Source of the DNA: Eubacteriaceae bacterium
GTDB lineage: Bacteria > Bacillota > Clostridia > Peptostreptococcales > Anaerovoracaceae
Assembly: GCA_022652985.1 (NCBI GenBank)
Contig: JALCRY010000002.1
Coordinates: 1-64,000 of the forward strand
Length of the DNA stretch: 64,000 nt
Direction of reading: 5' to 3'
The notes under the pieces were generated by a model. That model worked only from the letters and a program-made list of their open reading frames with translations, had not been told where the DNA came from and made no database searches. The translations under genes and the position numbers were made by a program. Shown in pieces: positions 28,776-38,599 of this stretch. The stretch's first letter is position 1, and each line of letters begins with the position of its first letter.

Positions 28776-29999
28776 TTATGGTAATAACTGTGATACAGCG
28801 ATTCCAAACGGTGTACCGATGACGTACCCGAATACTCCTACGAGCATTGCCGGCGCGACCATCTTGGTCCAGCCCTTCGAGATAGCCATAGCCGCTGCTG
28901 TCGTCGGGCCTCCGATATTTGCATTCGAGGCAATAATGATCTCTTCCATGTCGAAGTGAAGCAGTTTGCCGAAAATGAATACAACGAGCATATTCACAAT
29001 TACCATTATTAATGTAAGTACGAATACCAGCGGTGCGTTTTTAACGATTTCCATGATAGATGCCGGAACACCTATTACAAAGAAGAACAGATATATGAGA
29101 TATGTACCTATCTCCTGAGCGCCGTTCAGTTTCTCGAGCGGCTTCTCGAAATACGTCGACAGTATCATCGAAAGTATCGTTATGATCAGATACTGATTGC
29201 CGAAGAGAACATTGAGCAGCTGCAGTCCTGTGTTCGTCGTCGGTATCACTACACTGAGAAGTCCGGCAACCTTGGATGCGATCATGACGATTATTACCGA
29301 AATAGCCAGCAGGATAGCGATATCCTTAAGGGATATTTCTTTGCCGCCCCAGAATGCCGCGGCCTGTGTCTTTGCGTTTTCAAGTCCTTTAGCTTCCTGT
29401 GCCTCCACCTCGTCGATATGCGGATGAGTATAGTGCTTTCTGAAAAATGCCATCGTCGGAATAGTCATGAGTACGAAGAAGTAAATAGCCATGTTCATGT
29501 TATCGGCAACTGTCGTAGCAGCGATCATGCCCTTTGGAACAGCGAATGAGTTTGCCAGTGCGGCAAAATTCACGCCTCCGCCGATATATGATCCTGTCAT
29601 TACTCCGCAGATCTCTTTGCAGTAAGGGATCAGATGTCCAAGTACGCCGAATGCCGCGAGCGCACCCAGCACAGTTCCGATCGCTCCTATAATAAAGATC
29701 ACGAGCAGCCTTCCGGAATCTCTCCAGATTTTCTTCATGTTGCACTGCAGCAGAAGAAGAGGAATTGCCATCGGTACTGCGTATCCCCATACTACCGTGT
29801 CAAAGAACGGTGCACTTGTAGGAATGATATGCAGATTAGTCAGAATAAGAGCTCCGAGAAGAGCGATGATAGCTCCGGACAGTTTAGATGCCCAGTTATA
29901 ATTCTGCTCCAGATAAATAGCAAGCGCGACGAAACCGAATGTAATGGCCATCAGGACCCACGTGTCGTCCGCACTGATAAGTGTGCCGCCGTTAAACAT
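28776..29999 (-). CDS. DUF819-family integral membrane protein
   Basis: Polytopic; SYIGGGVNFAALANSF and SNANIGGPTTAAAMA. Confidence 0.8.
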   Translation of the reverse strand: MFNGGTLISADDTWVLMAITFGFVALAIYLEQNYNWASKLSGAIIALLGALILTNLHIIPTSAPFFDTVVWGYAVPMAIPLLLLQCNMKKIWRDSGRLLVIFIIGAIGTVLGALAAFGVLGHLIPYCKEICGVMTGSYIGGGVNFAALANSFAVPKGMIAATTVADNMNMAIYFFVLMTIPTMAFFRKHYTHPHIDEVEAQEAKGLENAKTQAAAFWGGKEISLKDIAILLAISVIIVMIASKVAGLLSVVIPTTNTGLQLLNVLFGNQYLIITILSMILSTYFEKPLEKLNGAQEIGTYLIYLFFFVIGVPASIMEIVKNAPLVFVLTLIMVIVNMLVVFIFGKLLHFDMEEIIIASNANIGGPTTAAAMAISKGWTKMVAPAMLVGVFGYVIGTPFGIAVSQLLP

Positions 30000-30239
30000 A
30001 TAACTACCTCCTTAAATAATACAATAATTACAAAACAATGATTAAACAATACATTTCCGTTTTCAATATAATGATTCAAGATGTTGATTCAATATATTGA
30101 TGATGTCTTCATAATAGCATGTTTTTTCTGAAAGTCAAGATAATTCAGCGCAAAAAAGCCGGAAAAAATTCACCATCAAATAATTATGTTCAAATCATTG
30201 AATATCCTGTATAATTACGATTATAAGGAAGGTATTGTA

Positions 30240-30803
30240 ATGGAAGACGAAATCAAAGTCGGATCACGGCTCAATAAAATCAGGAAAGAGAAGGGATTCA
30301 GCATCGCCAAACTGTCTACGCTGTCCGGCGTAAGCACGGGACTGATCAGCCAGATAGAACGCGAAATGGTTGTGCCTTCTGTAGTCAGCCTCTGGCGTCT
30401 GGCCAAGGCGCTCGATGCAGATATCAGTTACTTTTTTGATGAAGAAACGCACGACGACATACAGATCATCCGTTCGGGCAGCCATAGAAAGATCATTACC
30501 GAAAAAGGAACGGCCTCATATGAAATGCTGGGGTCGAACGCCAATGACAGGATGCTCGATATGTGTATAGTCAGGATCTCGCCGGGCGAGGACTATGACG
30601 AAAACGACCTTGCTTCACACGAAGGCGAAGAATGCGGATACGTGGTCGAAGGCACGCTTACTGTCCATTTCAAAGATGAAGACTACATTCTGCAAAAGGG
30701 TGACAGCATCTATTTCAAATCGACGCAGCCGCATAAATACCTGAACCGTTCGGCAACGGAAGAGTGCATATCGGTATGGTCTATGACGCCGCACTTCTTC
30801 TAA
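30240..30803 (+). CDS. XRE-family regulator with C-terminal cupin domain
   Basis: HTH LSTLSGVSTGLISQIEREMVVPSVVSLWRLAKAL plus cupin LTVHFKDEDYILQKGDSIYFKSTQPHKY. Confidence 0.9.
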   Translation: MEDEIKVGSRLNKIRKEKGFSIAKLSTLSGVSTGLISQIEREMVVPSVVSLWRLAKALDADISYFFDEETHDDIQIIRSGSHRKIITEKGTASYEMLGSNANDRMLDMCIVRISPGEDYDENDLASHEGEECGYVVEGTLTVHFKDEDYILQKGDSIYFKSTQPHKYLNRSATEECISVWSMTPHFF

Positions 30804-32131
30804 TCATCGCGTATTACATCAAGAAAATCTTCGAACCTGTCGAAATCCGAATTGATAAATTCGTACAAGACGGGTTCTTTGAATTCAAATTTTTCCGTCG
30901 GTACCAGGAAATTACCCAGCGGGCTTTTCATGATCTCGCGCTCCATCTTCTGGATGGACGGAACTGAATATGCCGCCGCAATAAACTGCCCCATGTCAGT
31001 AATGTAGTACATCCCGAAGATATCTTCACTGAGCATGAAAACACGGCGCCCCACATGATTATTATTTTCATTGAAAGCCAGATACAGTTTACCATGTTCA
31101 TGCATCGTCATCATGGTGTTGAAATTGAGCTCGAATTTTTTTTCATCGATCTCTTCCGGATCCGCGATGAGTTCGTAAACAGTCACAAATTCCGAACGCG
31201 AAAGCATCATCGCCGCCTCGCTCGATGTTACTTTGAATCCGGAGGCGCGCTCATACCGCACCACACGCATACTTTCTATTTTTATTTTTGATACTATTAT
31301 CCTGTATTCGCTGTCTGTTTCGACCAGACTCTGGCATATATAGAATCCGCCCTTTTCATCAATGGTATTTTTGCCCATCGTGGCAGGCTCCATATCCGGA
31401 TAGAGATCGAGCCTCATGTTTTCATCCGGCCCGACCTTCGTTCTCGGTCCCGGGATGAGTCCTTCCTCTCCGGTAAGATATCTTGCCGCGAAAAAATCAC
31501 GTGCAAAGCAGCGCATAAGGAAATAATTCACCAGCTGATATTCGTTTATTATCTCTGTGCATTCCTTCGCAAACAAAACAGCCTGCGCGCTGTGCATGTC
31601 CGCAGGGGTAAACGGGTTCGTGGCCCCGTCTCCGTCAGTTCTGATTATTTTTCTGAAGTCGTTGTCCTGAACAAGAGCTATCTCGTCGTCATCGCTGTCG
31701 CTGTTCTCAGGTATTTCACTGCCGAGAAGGAAACTGTATTCGCGCAGTCCGGCCGGCATTTCGATATCATGCGATTCATTGAAATCGGCATACTCGTTCA
31801 GAAGCATGCGCGCTTCCGTTTCGGTCACAGGAATTTTGCTGCCTCCCAGACAGTCGATCATGCTGTGCTCGATCGACTCTACAGATTTCCTGTCATTGAC
31901 CCATAAACTCTTATATGTTTCAAAGCCGTATTCCTCTGTATCAAAATAGAAAAACTGGTGAAAGTCTTCGGCGTCTGTACTGTCGATGACCGCCCAGTGT
32001 ATATGCATGCCCAAAGCGCCCATCAGCCTCGTATCGGTAACATATGCGGATACGAAACGCTTGCCGCACAATTCCTTCGGCTTGATCCCGCCTTCTATCA
32101 CTTTTAATATTGTATTGGTACTGTTCTCCAT
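30800..32131 (-). CDS. Hypothetical protein (about 440 aa)
   Basis: MENSTNTILKVIEGGIKPK... with GGAGGCAG RBS; no family recognised. Confidence 0.6.
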   Translation of the reverse strand: MENSTNTILKVIEGGIKPKELCGKRFVSAYVTDTRLMGALGMHIHWAVIDSTDAEDFHQFFYFDTEEYGFETYKSLWVNDRKSVESIEHSMIDCLGGSKIPVTETEARMLLNEYADFNESHDIEMPAGLREYSFLLGSEIPENSDSDDDEIALVQDNDFRKIIRTDGDGATNPFTPADMHSAQAVLFAKECTEIINEYQLVNYFLMRCFARDFFAARYLTGEEGLIPGPRTKVGPDENMRLDLYPDMEPATMGKNTIDEKGGFYICQSLVETDSEYRIIVSKIKIESMRVVRYERASGFKVTSSEAAMMLSRSEFVTVYELIADPEEIDEKKFELNFNTMMTMHEHGKLYLAFNENNNHVGRRVFMLSEDIFGMYYITDMGQFIAAAYSVPSIQKMEREIMKSPLGNFLVPTEKFEFKEPVLYEFINSDFDRFEDFLDVIRDD

Positions 32132-32771
32132 CAGCTGCCTCCAACTCGCGTAATCTATTTTATTATACTCTGAGCCTTTCTGCAACTGCCGTGCGCAAAT
32201 CGTTATCAAGTTTCTCTGCAGTAAATAATCTGATATTTTTTGGCTTTTTCAAAACTTTTTTCTCTCAGCATCTTGACAACTCCGATTTAAAATATTTTAT
32301 CAAATCGAATATTTTTTATGTTTTATGTCAACCTCTGTTCGCACCTCGTCAGGGCAATGATTCACAGCCCCTCAAGCCTTGAATTTTGCGAAGCAGAGAC
32401 ACTTATTCACAATCTCTGAAAAATTGTATACAATATTGTCCACTAACCCCTGTGGAAAAATAATTGTAAAACAAATATGGAAATTCAACCCCGAAGAGAC
32501 TTTTTGCTAATTTTTTCCTAAAGTTATCCACATGGCTTAATAAAAAAGTACAGCCGTGTTCTTTTTTATGGTCTATTATGATTATATTGTCATTTTTCAG
32601 TTTTTACCCTATGTTATATGCTGTTATGCACTGTTTTTTTGACGCAAAAATTTTTTCACTTCGACCGTTATCCTGCACTTTCTGCTGCGCTAAAATGTTT
32701 CTCTTAATGAAACCAATGGCGTATACATTTGTATATGTTATAATACCGGATATAAAGATCGGAGGTAAAAA

Positions 32772-34286
32772 ATGACCGAAAAATTTTTTGAGCAAAATGT
32801 TTACGCGAGGACATGCAGCGCTCATGTCGTCTCCGCAGAAATCGTATACTCACCCGGGAAAGGCAAAAAACCGGCTGCTGACTATATCATGCTGGAACTT
32901 GACCGTACAGTCTTCTTTCCGGAGGGCGGAGGACAGAGCTGTGACAGGGGATATATCGACAGCTATCCTGTTGTGGATGTGCAGGAGAAAGGCGGCGTGA
33001 TCATACATAAACTTCTTGTCGCGGGGAAAGACAGCCCGACGGGGACGTCATACGGACCCGCAGACGCGTGCGATTATTTTGACGGCGCGGCAGTCGAATC
33101 AGTTTTTGCGCAGGACAATACCGTCATCTGCGAGATCGACTGGGGCCATCGTTTCGCGAACATGCAGAGACATTGCGGCGAGCATATCCTGAGCGGCACT
33201 TTCTTCCGGCTGTTCGGAGGCATCAACCACGGATTCCACATGGGCGATGACTATATGACTATAGATATCGGACTTGATACCGAACCCGGCGGAGACGTTC
33301 CCGGCGAGGAAGGGTCAGCCCCGGCATTTTCCGCTAACCATGATATGCGCTGGCAGGGATCCGCTGAGGGTGCACCGGGCACGTCAGCCCGGGACGGCGC
33401 ATCGCACATCGGCGGCGAAATGACTGCGGACATGCTGCGTGAAGCGGAGGACTGCGCCAACAGGATCATCCGCGCCGATCTGCCTGTACATACGGACCGT
33501 TTCAGCACGCACGATGAAGCCATGGCCTTTCCGCTGCGCAAAGAAATGAAAATCAGGTCGGACATCTCCGTAGTGACCATCGGCAGCAGAGAAAAGCCGG
33601 CAGACTGCTGTGCATGCTGCGGAACTCATCCGCGTTCATCCGGCGCCGTAGGTCTCCTGAAAATATATAAAACCGAGAAGAACGGCGACTGGTGGCGCAT
33701 ATATTTCGACGCCGGAGCATACGCCATGAAAGAATACGACCGCATATACGATATCGTCGCAGACATCAGCGACCGCTTCACTACCGGCAGCGATAAAGTC
33801 CTCGACTCTCTTGATGCATACATGAGACACTCGGACGAAACGCATGCCAGGCTGATGCGGATACTGAAAAGCGAAACCGAAAGACGGGCCGACAATATCA
33901 TCACCGCGCTTAAGGGCGGTGCCGGAGCCGCGGAACACTGCACCGGCCAGCTGCCGACATGGCATTATGACGACCTCGAAGTCGACGACATGCTGCGCAT
34001 AGGACATGATGTTCAGGAGCGGCTGGGCATCGATACCAAAGGGAAAAAAGCCGGCGGCGGCAGTGATGCGCAGCTGCTCGACAAACCGCTGTGCCTGGTC
34101 GAAGACCGCGGCCACATCGTGCTCCTGTTTTCCAACGGCAGCACTGACTGCGGCAAACTCGTGAAGGAGAACGCCGGCATATACGGAGGCCGGGGCGGCG
34201 GAAGCAAAGTGTCCGCCAGAGCGATATTCTCCGACAGCGTTTCGGCAGACACATATCTTGACCTTATAGAAAAACACCTGAGATGA
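32772..34286 (+). CDS. AlaX-like alanyl-tRNA editing protein with DHHA1-type C-terminus
   Basis: DRTVFFPEGGGQSCDRGYI, NMQRHCGEHILSGTFF, CCACCGTHPRSSGAVGLLKI, GGRGGGS C-terminus. Confidence 0.88.
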   Translation: MTEKFFEQNVYARTCSAHVVSAEIVYSPGKGKKPAADYIMLELDRTVFFPEGGGQSCDRGYIDSYPVVDVQEKGGVIIHKLLVAGKDSPTGTSYGPADACDYFDGAAVESVFAQDNTVICEIDWGHRFANMQRHCGEHILSGTFFRLFGGINHGFHMGDDYMTIDIGLDTEPGGDVPGEEGSAPAFSANHDMRWQGSAEGAPGTSARDGASHIGGEMTADMLREAEDCANRIIRADLPVHTDRFSTHDEAMAFPLRKEMKIRSDISVVTIGSREKPADCCACCGTHPRSSGAVGLLKIYKTEKNGDWWRIYFDAGAYAMKEYDRIYDIVADISDRFTTGSDKVLDSLDAYMRHSDETHARLMRILKSETERRADNIITALKGGAGAAEHCTGQLPTWHYDDLEVDDMLRIGHDVQERLGIDTKGKKAGGGSDAQLLDKPLCLVEDRGHIVLLFSNGSTDCGKLVKENAGIYGGRGGGSKVSARAIFSDSVSADTYLDLIEKHLR

Positions 34287-34304
34287 TCTCAGGTGTCTTT
34301 TCTT
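34270..34304 (+). terminator. Intrinsic terminator
   Basis: AAAACACCTGAGATGATCTCAGGTGTCTTTTC, overlapping the stop codon. Confidence 0.8.
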
Positions 34305-35562
34305 AATCAACGATATAAAGCGTCACGGTCTGTCTGCCCCATTGTTCGCAGATGCTGTTGTTGGCCATCCACAGATCGATACGGTTGCCGATTATATATC
34401 CTCCCGTATCAGCCGCGATCGCATATCCGTAGCCTTCGACATAGACCTTCGTTCCGAGCGGTATCACATCGGGGTCGACAGCTATTATGCCGTCTCCGCA
34501 CGCCGGTCCGCTGGCGGAATAGCCGCCGTCGCAGTAAGCCGTCGCTACCATCGTGTATTTCTGCGTGTACGCGAACGTGCTTCCGTCTATCGTCTTTGTT
34601 TTCTTCGTTCCAACCTTCACCACTTCGGTGACAGGTTTCTTTACATACTCTGTTTTTATCGCAGTCCGCGATACTTCTTTCCCGTATCTGAACTTGATCC
34701 TGTATGTGATATTCGCAGTTCCGTCACTGCCTTTGCTGATGACTTTTTTCGTACCGCGCAGCATATCGTGATCTTTGATCTTTTTCACTTTATGCGCGAC
34801 CTTTTCATATTTCGTCACAGTTTTGGAAGTGATCCTGCCTATATTGACTGTCATGCCGTCAGTCACTTCCGTGTCGAGTCCCGGCGATATCTCATCGGCG
34901 CTGCTTACGGGAATGCCCTGAAGTTCCAGAGCTTCGCTGACCTTCATCGGTATCACGTGGGCAGTAATGCTTCCGCCGTCGACATTGATGTGTATCGTCA
35001 CGGCTCTTGTCACTTTTATGACTTCCCCGTCGCTGACACTCGCTGTGAGTGAAGGACTGACAGTATCGCTGCTGTCCGTCTCCACACCGGCATCTTCCAG
35101 TACTCCTTCGACAGTCCCGGCCTTCGTCGTGACCGCCAGCCGGCTTCCATCGATATCAATGATGACCGATATGGTCTTCATATTATTCTTTCCGAGCGGT
35201 GAACTGTTTAAATCCAGATCCGTCGTCAGGGCGAATACATTTTCAGATGACTCTTTTTCGAGCATCTCCGCATCCGCAGCAACAGACTCTTTTGCTCTGA
35301 GCACTCCGCTTGCTTTTTTCTGTATGTCCGATAATGAGAGTACATCGCTGATCTTATCCGCAACATATTGCTGCGAACCGGCAGTCACTTTCGTCTGATC
35401 CCCGGCCATCTCCTGGGCTACTGCCGCAGTTATGTGGGTATCGGTCCCGGTAATGCCCTTGGCGTCTTCATAAGATACATATCCTGTGCAGACGATCGCT
35501 GCCAGCAGGATCACTAACGTGCAGATGATTTTGCTGCATCGTCGGGGTGTTGTTTTCTCCAT
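34303..35562 (-). CDS. Cell-wall-active protein: DUF348 repeats, G5 domain and C-terminal 3D domain (YabE/Rpf-like)
   Basis: VIIDIDGSRLAVTTKAGTVEGVLEDAGV repeats, ITYRIKFRYGKEVSRTAIKTEYVKKPV, MVATAYCDGGYSASGPACGDGIIAVDPDVIPLGTKVYVEGYGYAIAADTGG. Confidence 0.88.
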   Translation of the reverse strand: MEKTTPRRCSKIICTLVILLAAIVCTGYVSYEDAKGITGTDTHITAAVAQEMAGDQTKVTAGSQQYVADKISDVLSLSDIQKKASGVLRAKESVAADAEMLEKESSENVFALTTDLDLNSSPLGKNNMKTISVIIDIDGSRLAVTTKAGTVEGVLEDAGVETDSSDTVSPSLTASVSDGEVIKVTRAVTIHINVDGGSITAHVIPMKVSEALELQGIPVSSADEISPGLDTEVTDGMTVNIGRITSKTVTKYEKVAHKVKKIKDHDMLRGTKKVISKGSDGTANITYRIKFRYGKEVSRTAIKTEYVKKPVTEVVKVGTKKTKTIDGSTFAYTQKYTMVATAYCDGGYSASGPACGDGIIAVDPDVIPLGTKVYVEGYGYAIAADTGGYIIGNRIDLWMANNSICEQWGRQTVTLYIVD

Positions 35563-35592
35563 GATATCCTGTCTCCTTTCAATATATAAAAA

Positions 35593-35619
35593 AGAGCGTA
35601 ACCAAATTTGGTTCGCTCT
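35593..35619 (-). terminator. Terminator/attenuator hairpin ahead of the G5-3D gene
   Basis: Minus strand AGAGCGAACCAAATTTGGTTACGCTCTTTTTTA. Confidence 0.7.
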
Positions 35620-35850
35620 ATGTATATAGAGTATCGGCGAAACCGCATAAAGTCAAGGTTTCAGCCATTTTCAGAATATTTTACAATCGTTTGGAAGTTC
35701 AGTGTAAATCCCGGAAACCGCATAATTTCAACATTTTTCAAAACCGCCGCCGGCGGTCAGTTCACGATATCTTCACAGGCGTCCGAACCCCCAAATCATG
35801 GAAATTACTGCATGATTTTACTGCAAAATGTGGGAATGATAATTCAAAAA

Positions 35851-37542
35851 TCATTCAGATTTGCGGTTCTTCATCCACTCCCTTGCGGCGTCGATTATGT
35901 GTTCATTAAGGCCCATCATCCGGGCGATATTGATTGCTTCGTGCGGCACATTGCCGCTGTCCTCAGCGTCATATATAAATCCGTGGTCCATCCTGGCCGC
36001 GATGGCATCGATCACTTCTTTCTGCGAAACGGCATTCGTGATGTCGAGCTGCAGCTTCTCCGCATCGGCCGGATCTATGCCTGCCGTACGCATATGATGT
36101 ATGCCTGCGGCGGCATCGCCCGGCATTCCCACTTCGTAATGTGTCGTTATTACAGTAATAGCTTTTTTATCTTTCATGAAGTCCATGACGCCTCTGGTGA
36201 TCGCGCTGCCCTCCTCGGGATTCGTTCCGCTCGCTATTTCAGCGACCATCAGCAGGGTCCTCGGCGCGCCTCCCGACATAACCCTGGCCAGTTCGCTCAT
36301 CTCAGCTCCGAACGAAGACAGTCCGTGCGCAAAAGACTGCCTGTCATCGGTTATCATCTCGATGCAGGATGAAAGGCCGATCTCGGCCCTTCTGCACGGC
36401 ACGAAGAACCCGTACTGCGCGAGTATGGCTGTCTGAGCCGTCAGCTTGACGGCCACGGTTTTTCCGCCCATATTCGTACCGGTAATATATGTGACGCCCT
36501 GTCCAAATTCCATCGACACAGGTTTGTATGCTCTCTCCTGTTTGCGCAGGATCGATTCCACCATAAGATTGCGGCCTGCTTCGATCACGATCTTCTGTTC
36601 CTGCAGTATCACAGGTTTCACGCATCCGTGCGCCCTTGCATACACGGCTTTGGCCAGCGCCAGATCGAACTGTCCTATCTTGCGGCAGTTCAGGAATATC
36701 AGTTCGCGGCTGTCGTATATCTCTTCTGACAGTCTTTCGCGGACAGCATTTTCCTCAGCTTCTATCTTATTGGTGATCCTGTCGATCATCGCCTTGAGTT
36801 CGAGCGACCGTTCGGTGTCTTCCATGCGGAAGAACGCGCTCGATGTGTCCGAATCGACCTGCTTCATGATGCCCGACGCTCTCAGATGCCCTATCATGAT
36901 ATGATCCGATTTAGCTATCATCGCTTCATATGACGGCTGCAGCTTCACACCGTATAACTCCAGGACTCTGTCAGCCGTTTCCTGCTGCCATTGCCCGAGT
37001 TCCTCCCGGAGCGCGCTGCGCTCAGCGCGGAGATCTTTCAGAGTATCCGAAAACTCATCATAAATATAAAAATCCGGTTTCCTTTCACCGCGCGGATCCA
37101 GCTTATCCAGCAGCCCGGAAACATCTTCGGGAATAAATTCTTCCGGTATATCTTCATCACCGATAATATCCCTCAGTCTCCACATCTGCAGAAGCAGCCT
37201 CTTGATACGGAACAGCTCTATCATCGACAGAGCGGAATCACGGCTGTTTTCAACCGCCTGCGAAACATCATTGATATCATGAAAAACGCGTATATATATG
37301 TAGCTTACTTTTCTGCCGTCCGCTTCCAGGAAATCTTTCACTTTCTGAACGCGGGCCAGCTCCTCTCTCAGACTGTCCTCATCGCCGGGCATGAACGGAG
37401 TGCCGGACATTACTGCCTGAAGAGCATCACGTCCGAACGGCGTCCCCATATTAAGGTGTGAGATCACAAAGGAAAATCCTGATTCCTCCTGTGTCCTGCG
37501 CGAGGCGAACACTGTCATGTCATGCTTGAATCTGATTGTCAT
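35851..37542 (-). CDS. MutS-related ATPase without mismatch-recognition domain
   Basis: TYITGTNMGGKTVAVKLTAQTAILAQYGFFVPC Walker A; SSFGAEMSELARV; LLMVAEIASGTNPEEGSAI; TVITTHYE. Confidence 0.85.
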   Translation of the reverse strand: MTIRFKHDMTVFASRRTQEESGFSFVISHLNMGTPFGRDALQAVMSGTPFMPGDEDSLREELARVQKVKDFLEADGRKVSYIYIRVFHDINDVSQAVENSRDSALSMIELFRIKRLLLQMWRLRDIIGDEDIPEEFIPEDVSGLLDKLDPRGERKPDFYIYDEFSDTLKDLRAERSALREELGQWQQETADRVLELYGVKLQPSYEAMIAKSDHIMIGHLRASGIMKQVDSDTSSAFFRMEDTERSLELKAMIDRITNKIEAEENAVRERLSEEIYDSRELIFLNCRKIGQFDLALAKAVYARAHGCVKPVILQEQKIVIEAGRNLMVESILRKQERAYKPVSMEFGQGVTYITGTNMGGKTVAVKLTAQTAILAQYGFFVPCRRAEIGLSSCIEMITDDRQSFAHGLSSFGAEMSELARVMSGGAPRTLLMVAEIASGTNPEEGSAITRGVMDFMKDKKAITVITTHYEVGMPGDAAAGIHHMRTAGIDPADAEKLQLDITNAVSQKEVIDAIAARMDHGFIYDAEDSGNVPHEAINIARMMGLNEHIIDAAREWMKNRKSE

Positions 37543-38599
37543 TCTGTTCCGCCTCCCTGACGTCGATAACCGGTATGCGCGGGATCGCCCTCACCAGTCT
37601 TTCTCTGAACTCTGCCGGATCGAACGAATAGCCTCCCGGCGCGTAAGGGTTCATCGTGATCGCCGCGACATTGATATTCCTGAGCACTTCGACTTTCATC
37701 CCCCGCATGGAAAGCTCCGCCCACGATTCGGAATCCATCATTATATCTGTCGGATCGTTGACGACGAAAGTGAACTGCGAGAGATTGTACATACTGATGT
37801 CTCTGACTATTCCCGGTGTGAAAACACCCGGGAAAAAGATGTAACGGACTTTCGAGTCCATCACGCTGTCCAGATATTTCACGCCCCCTATGCTCGATTT
37901 GAGATAAAGTTTCTCAACGTCATAAGCAGGCCCGGCGTTTTCCGCCACACCCATGTATTTTCTCAGCACCAGGATCCTCCCGTGCTCATGCTCTTTCTGA
38001 ATTATGCTCGCCGCGTCTTCATCGGCCAGCTGCGGCAATGTGTACATCATCGCCATATGAGCTGTCTCTCTGACAGCCTTGTCGATGAACGGCGAGACGA
38101 CAGCCCCGGTGCAGATAATAGAAGCGTCGGAGGTGTCGGCATATACCGCTCCCCTGCCGCTCAGAGAACTGTCGATAAGGATCAGCCCCGCTCCGAGCTC
38201 AGCCATTTCTTCGCAGACCGCTTTGCGGTATGATGCGGCAATAGGCCCGGCCACCGTCACGTATCCCGGCTCCGCGATGCGGCAGATAAGGATATAACCC
38301 AGCGCCGTCGGGTAATTGGTCATGCGCAGGATCTCCAGACCAGCATCCGCTTCGTCAAAAAGCTGTGCCGGCACGGTTGCCAGCATTCCTTTCGGCATCC
38401 AGTATCTCGGCCTCACCGAAGGATCCTGACTGTCGAGCCTGACGCCGCCGGATCCGGATGCTGTAATACCCAGCGTCAGATTCCCGGCCGCCGCGGCATT
38501 TATGAGGTACGACATTGTCGAATACTTGCCTGCCGACCTCGTCATCTGCATGATCGACACATTCATATACTGACCGATCAATTCATTCAATAACTTCAT
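37520..38599 (-). CDS. Uncharacterised partner of MutS-like ATPase
   Basis: Overlaps the MutS-like start; 359 aa, no enzyme family recognised with confidence. Confidence 0.6.
   Translation of the reverse strand: MKLLNELIGQYMNVSIMQMTRSAGKYSTMSYLINAAAAGNLTLGITASGSGGVRLDSQDPSVRPRYWMPKGMLATVPAQLFDEADAGLEILRMTNYPTALGYILICRIAEPGYVTVAGPIAASYRKAVCEEMAELGAGLILIDSSLSGRGAVYADTSDASIICTGAVVSPFIDKAVRETAHMAMMYTLPQLADEDAASIIQKEHEHGRILVLRKYMGVAENAGPAYDVEKLYLKSSIGGVKYLDSVMDSKVRYIFFPGVFTPGIVRDISMYNLSQFTFVVNDPTDIMMDSESWAELSMRGMKVEVLRNINVAAITMNPYAPGGYSFDPAEFRERLVRAIPRIPVIDVREAEQNDNQIQA

Noticed and set aside
32210-32770. Chromosomal origin (oriC)
   Set aside because: DnaA-box matches are present, but no dnaA/dnaN/rpmH neighbours and no strand switch; kept only as a DnaA-box cluster.
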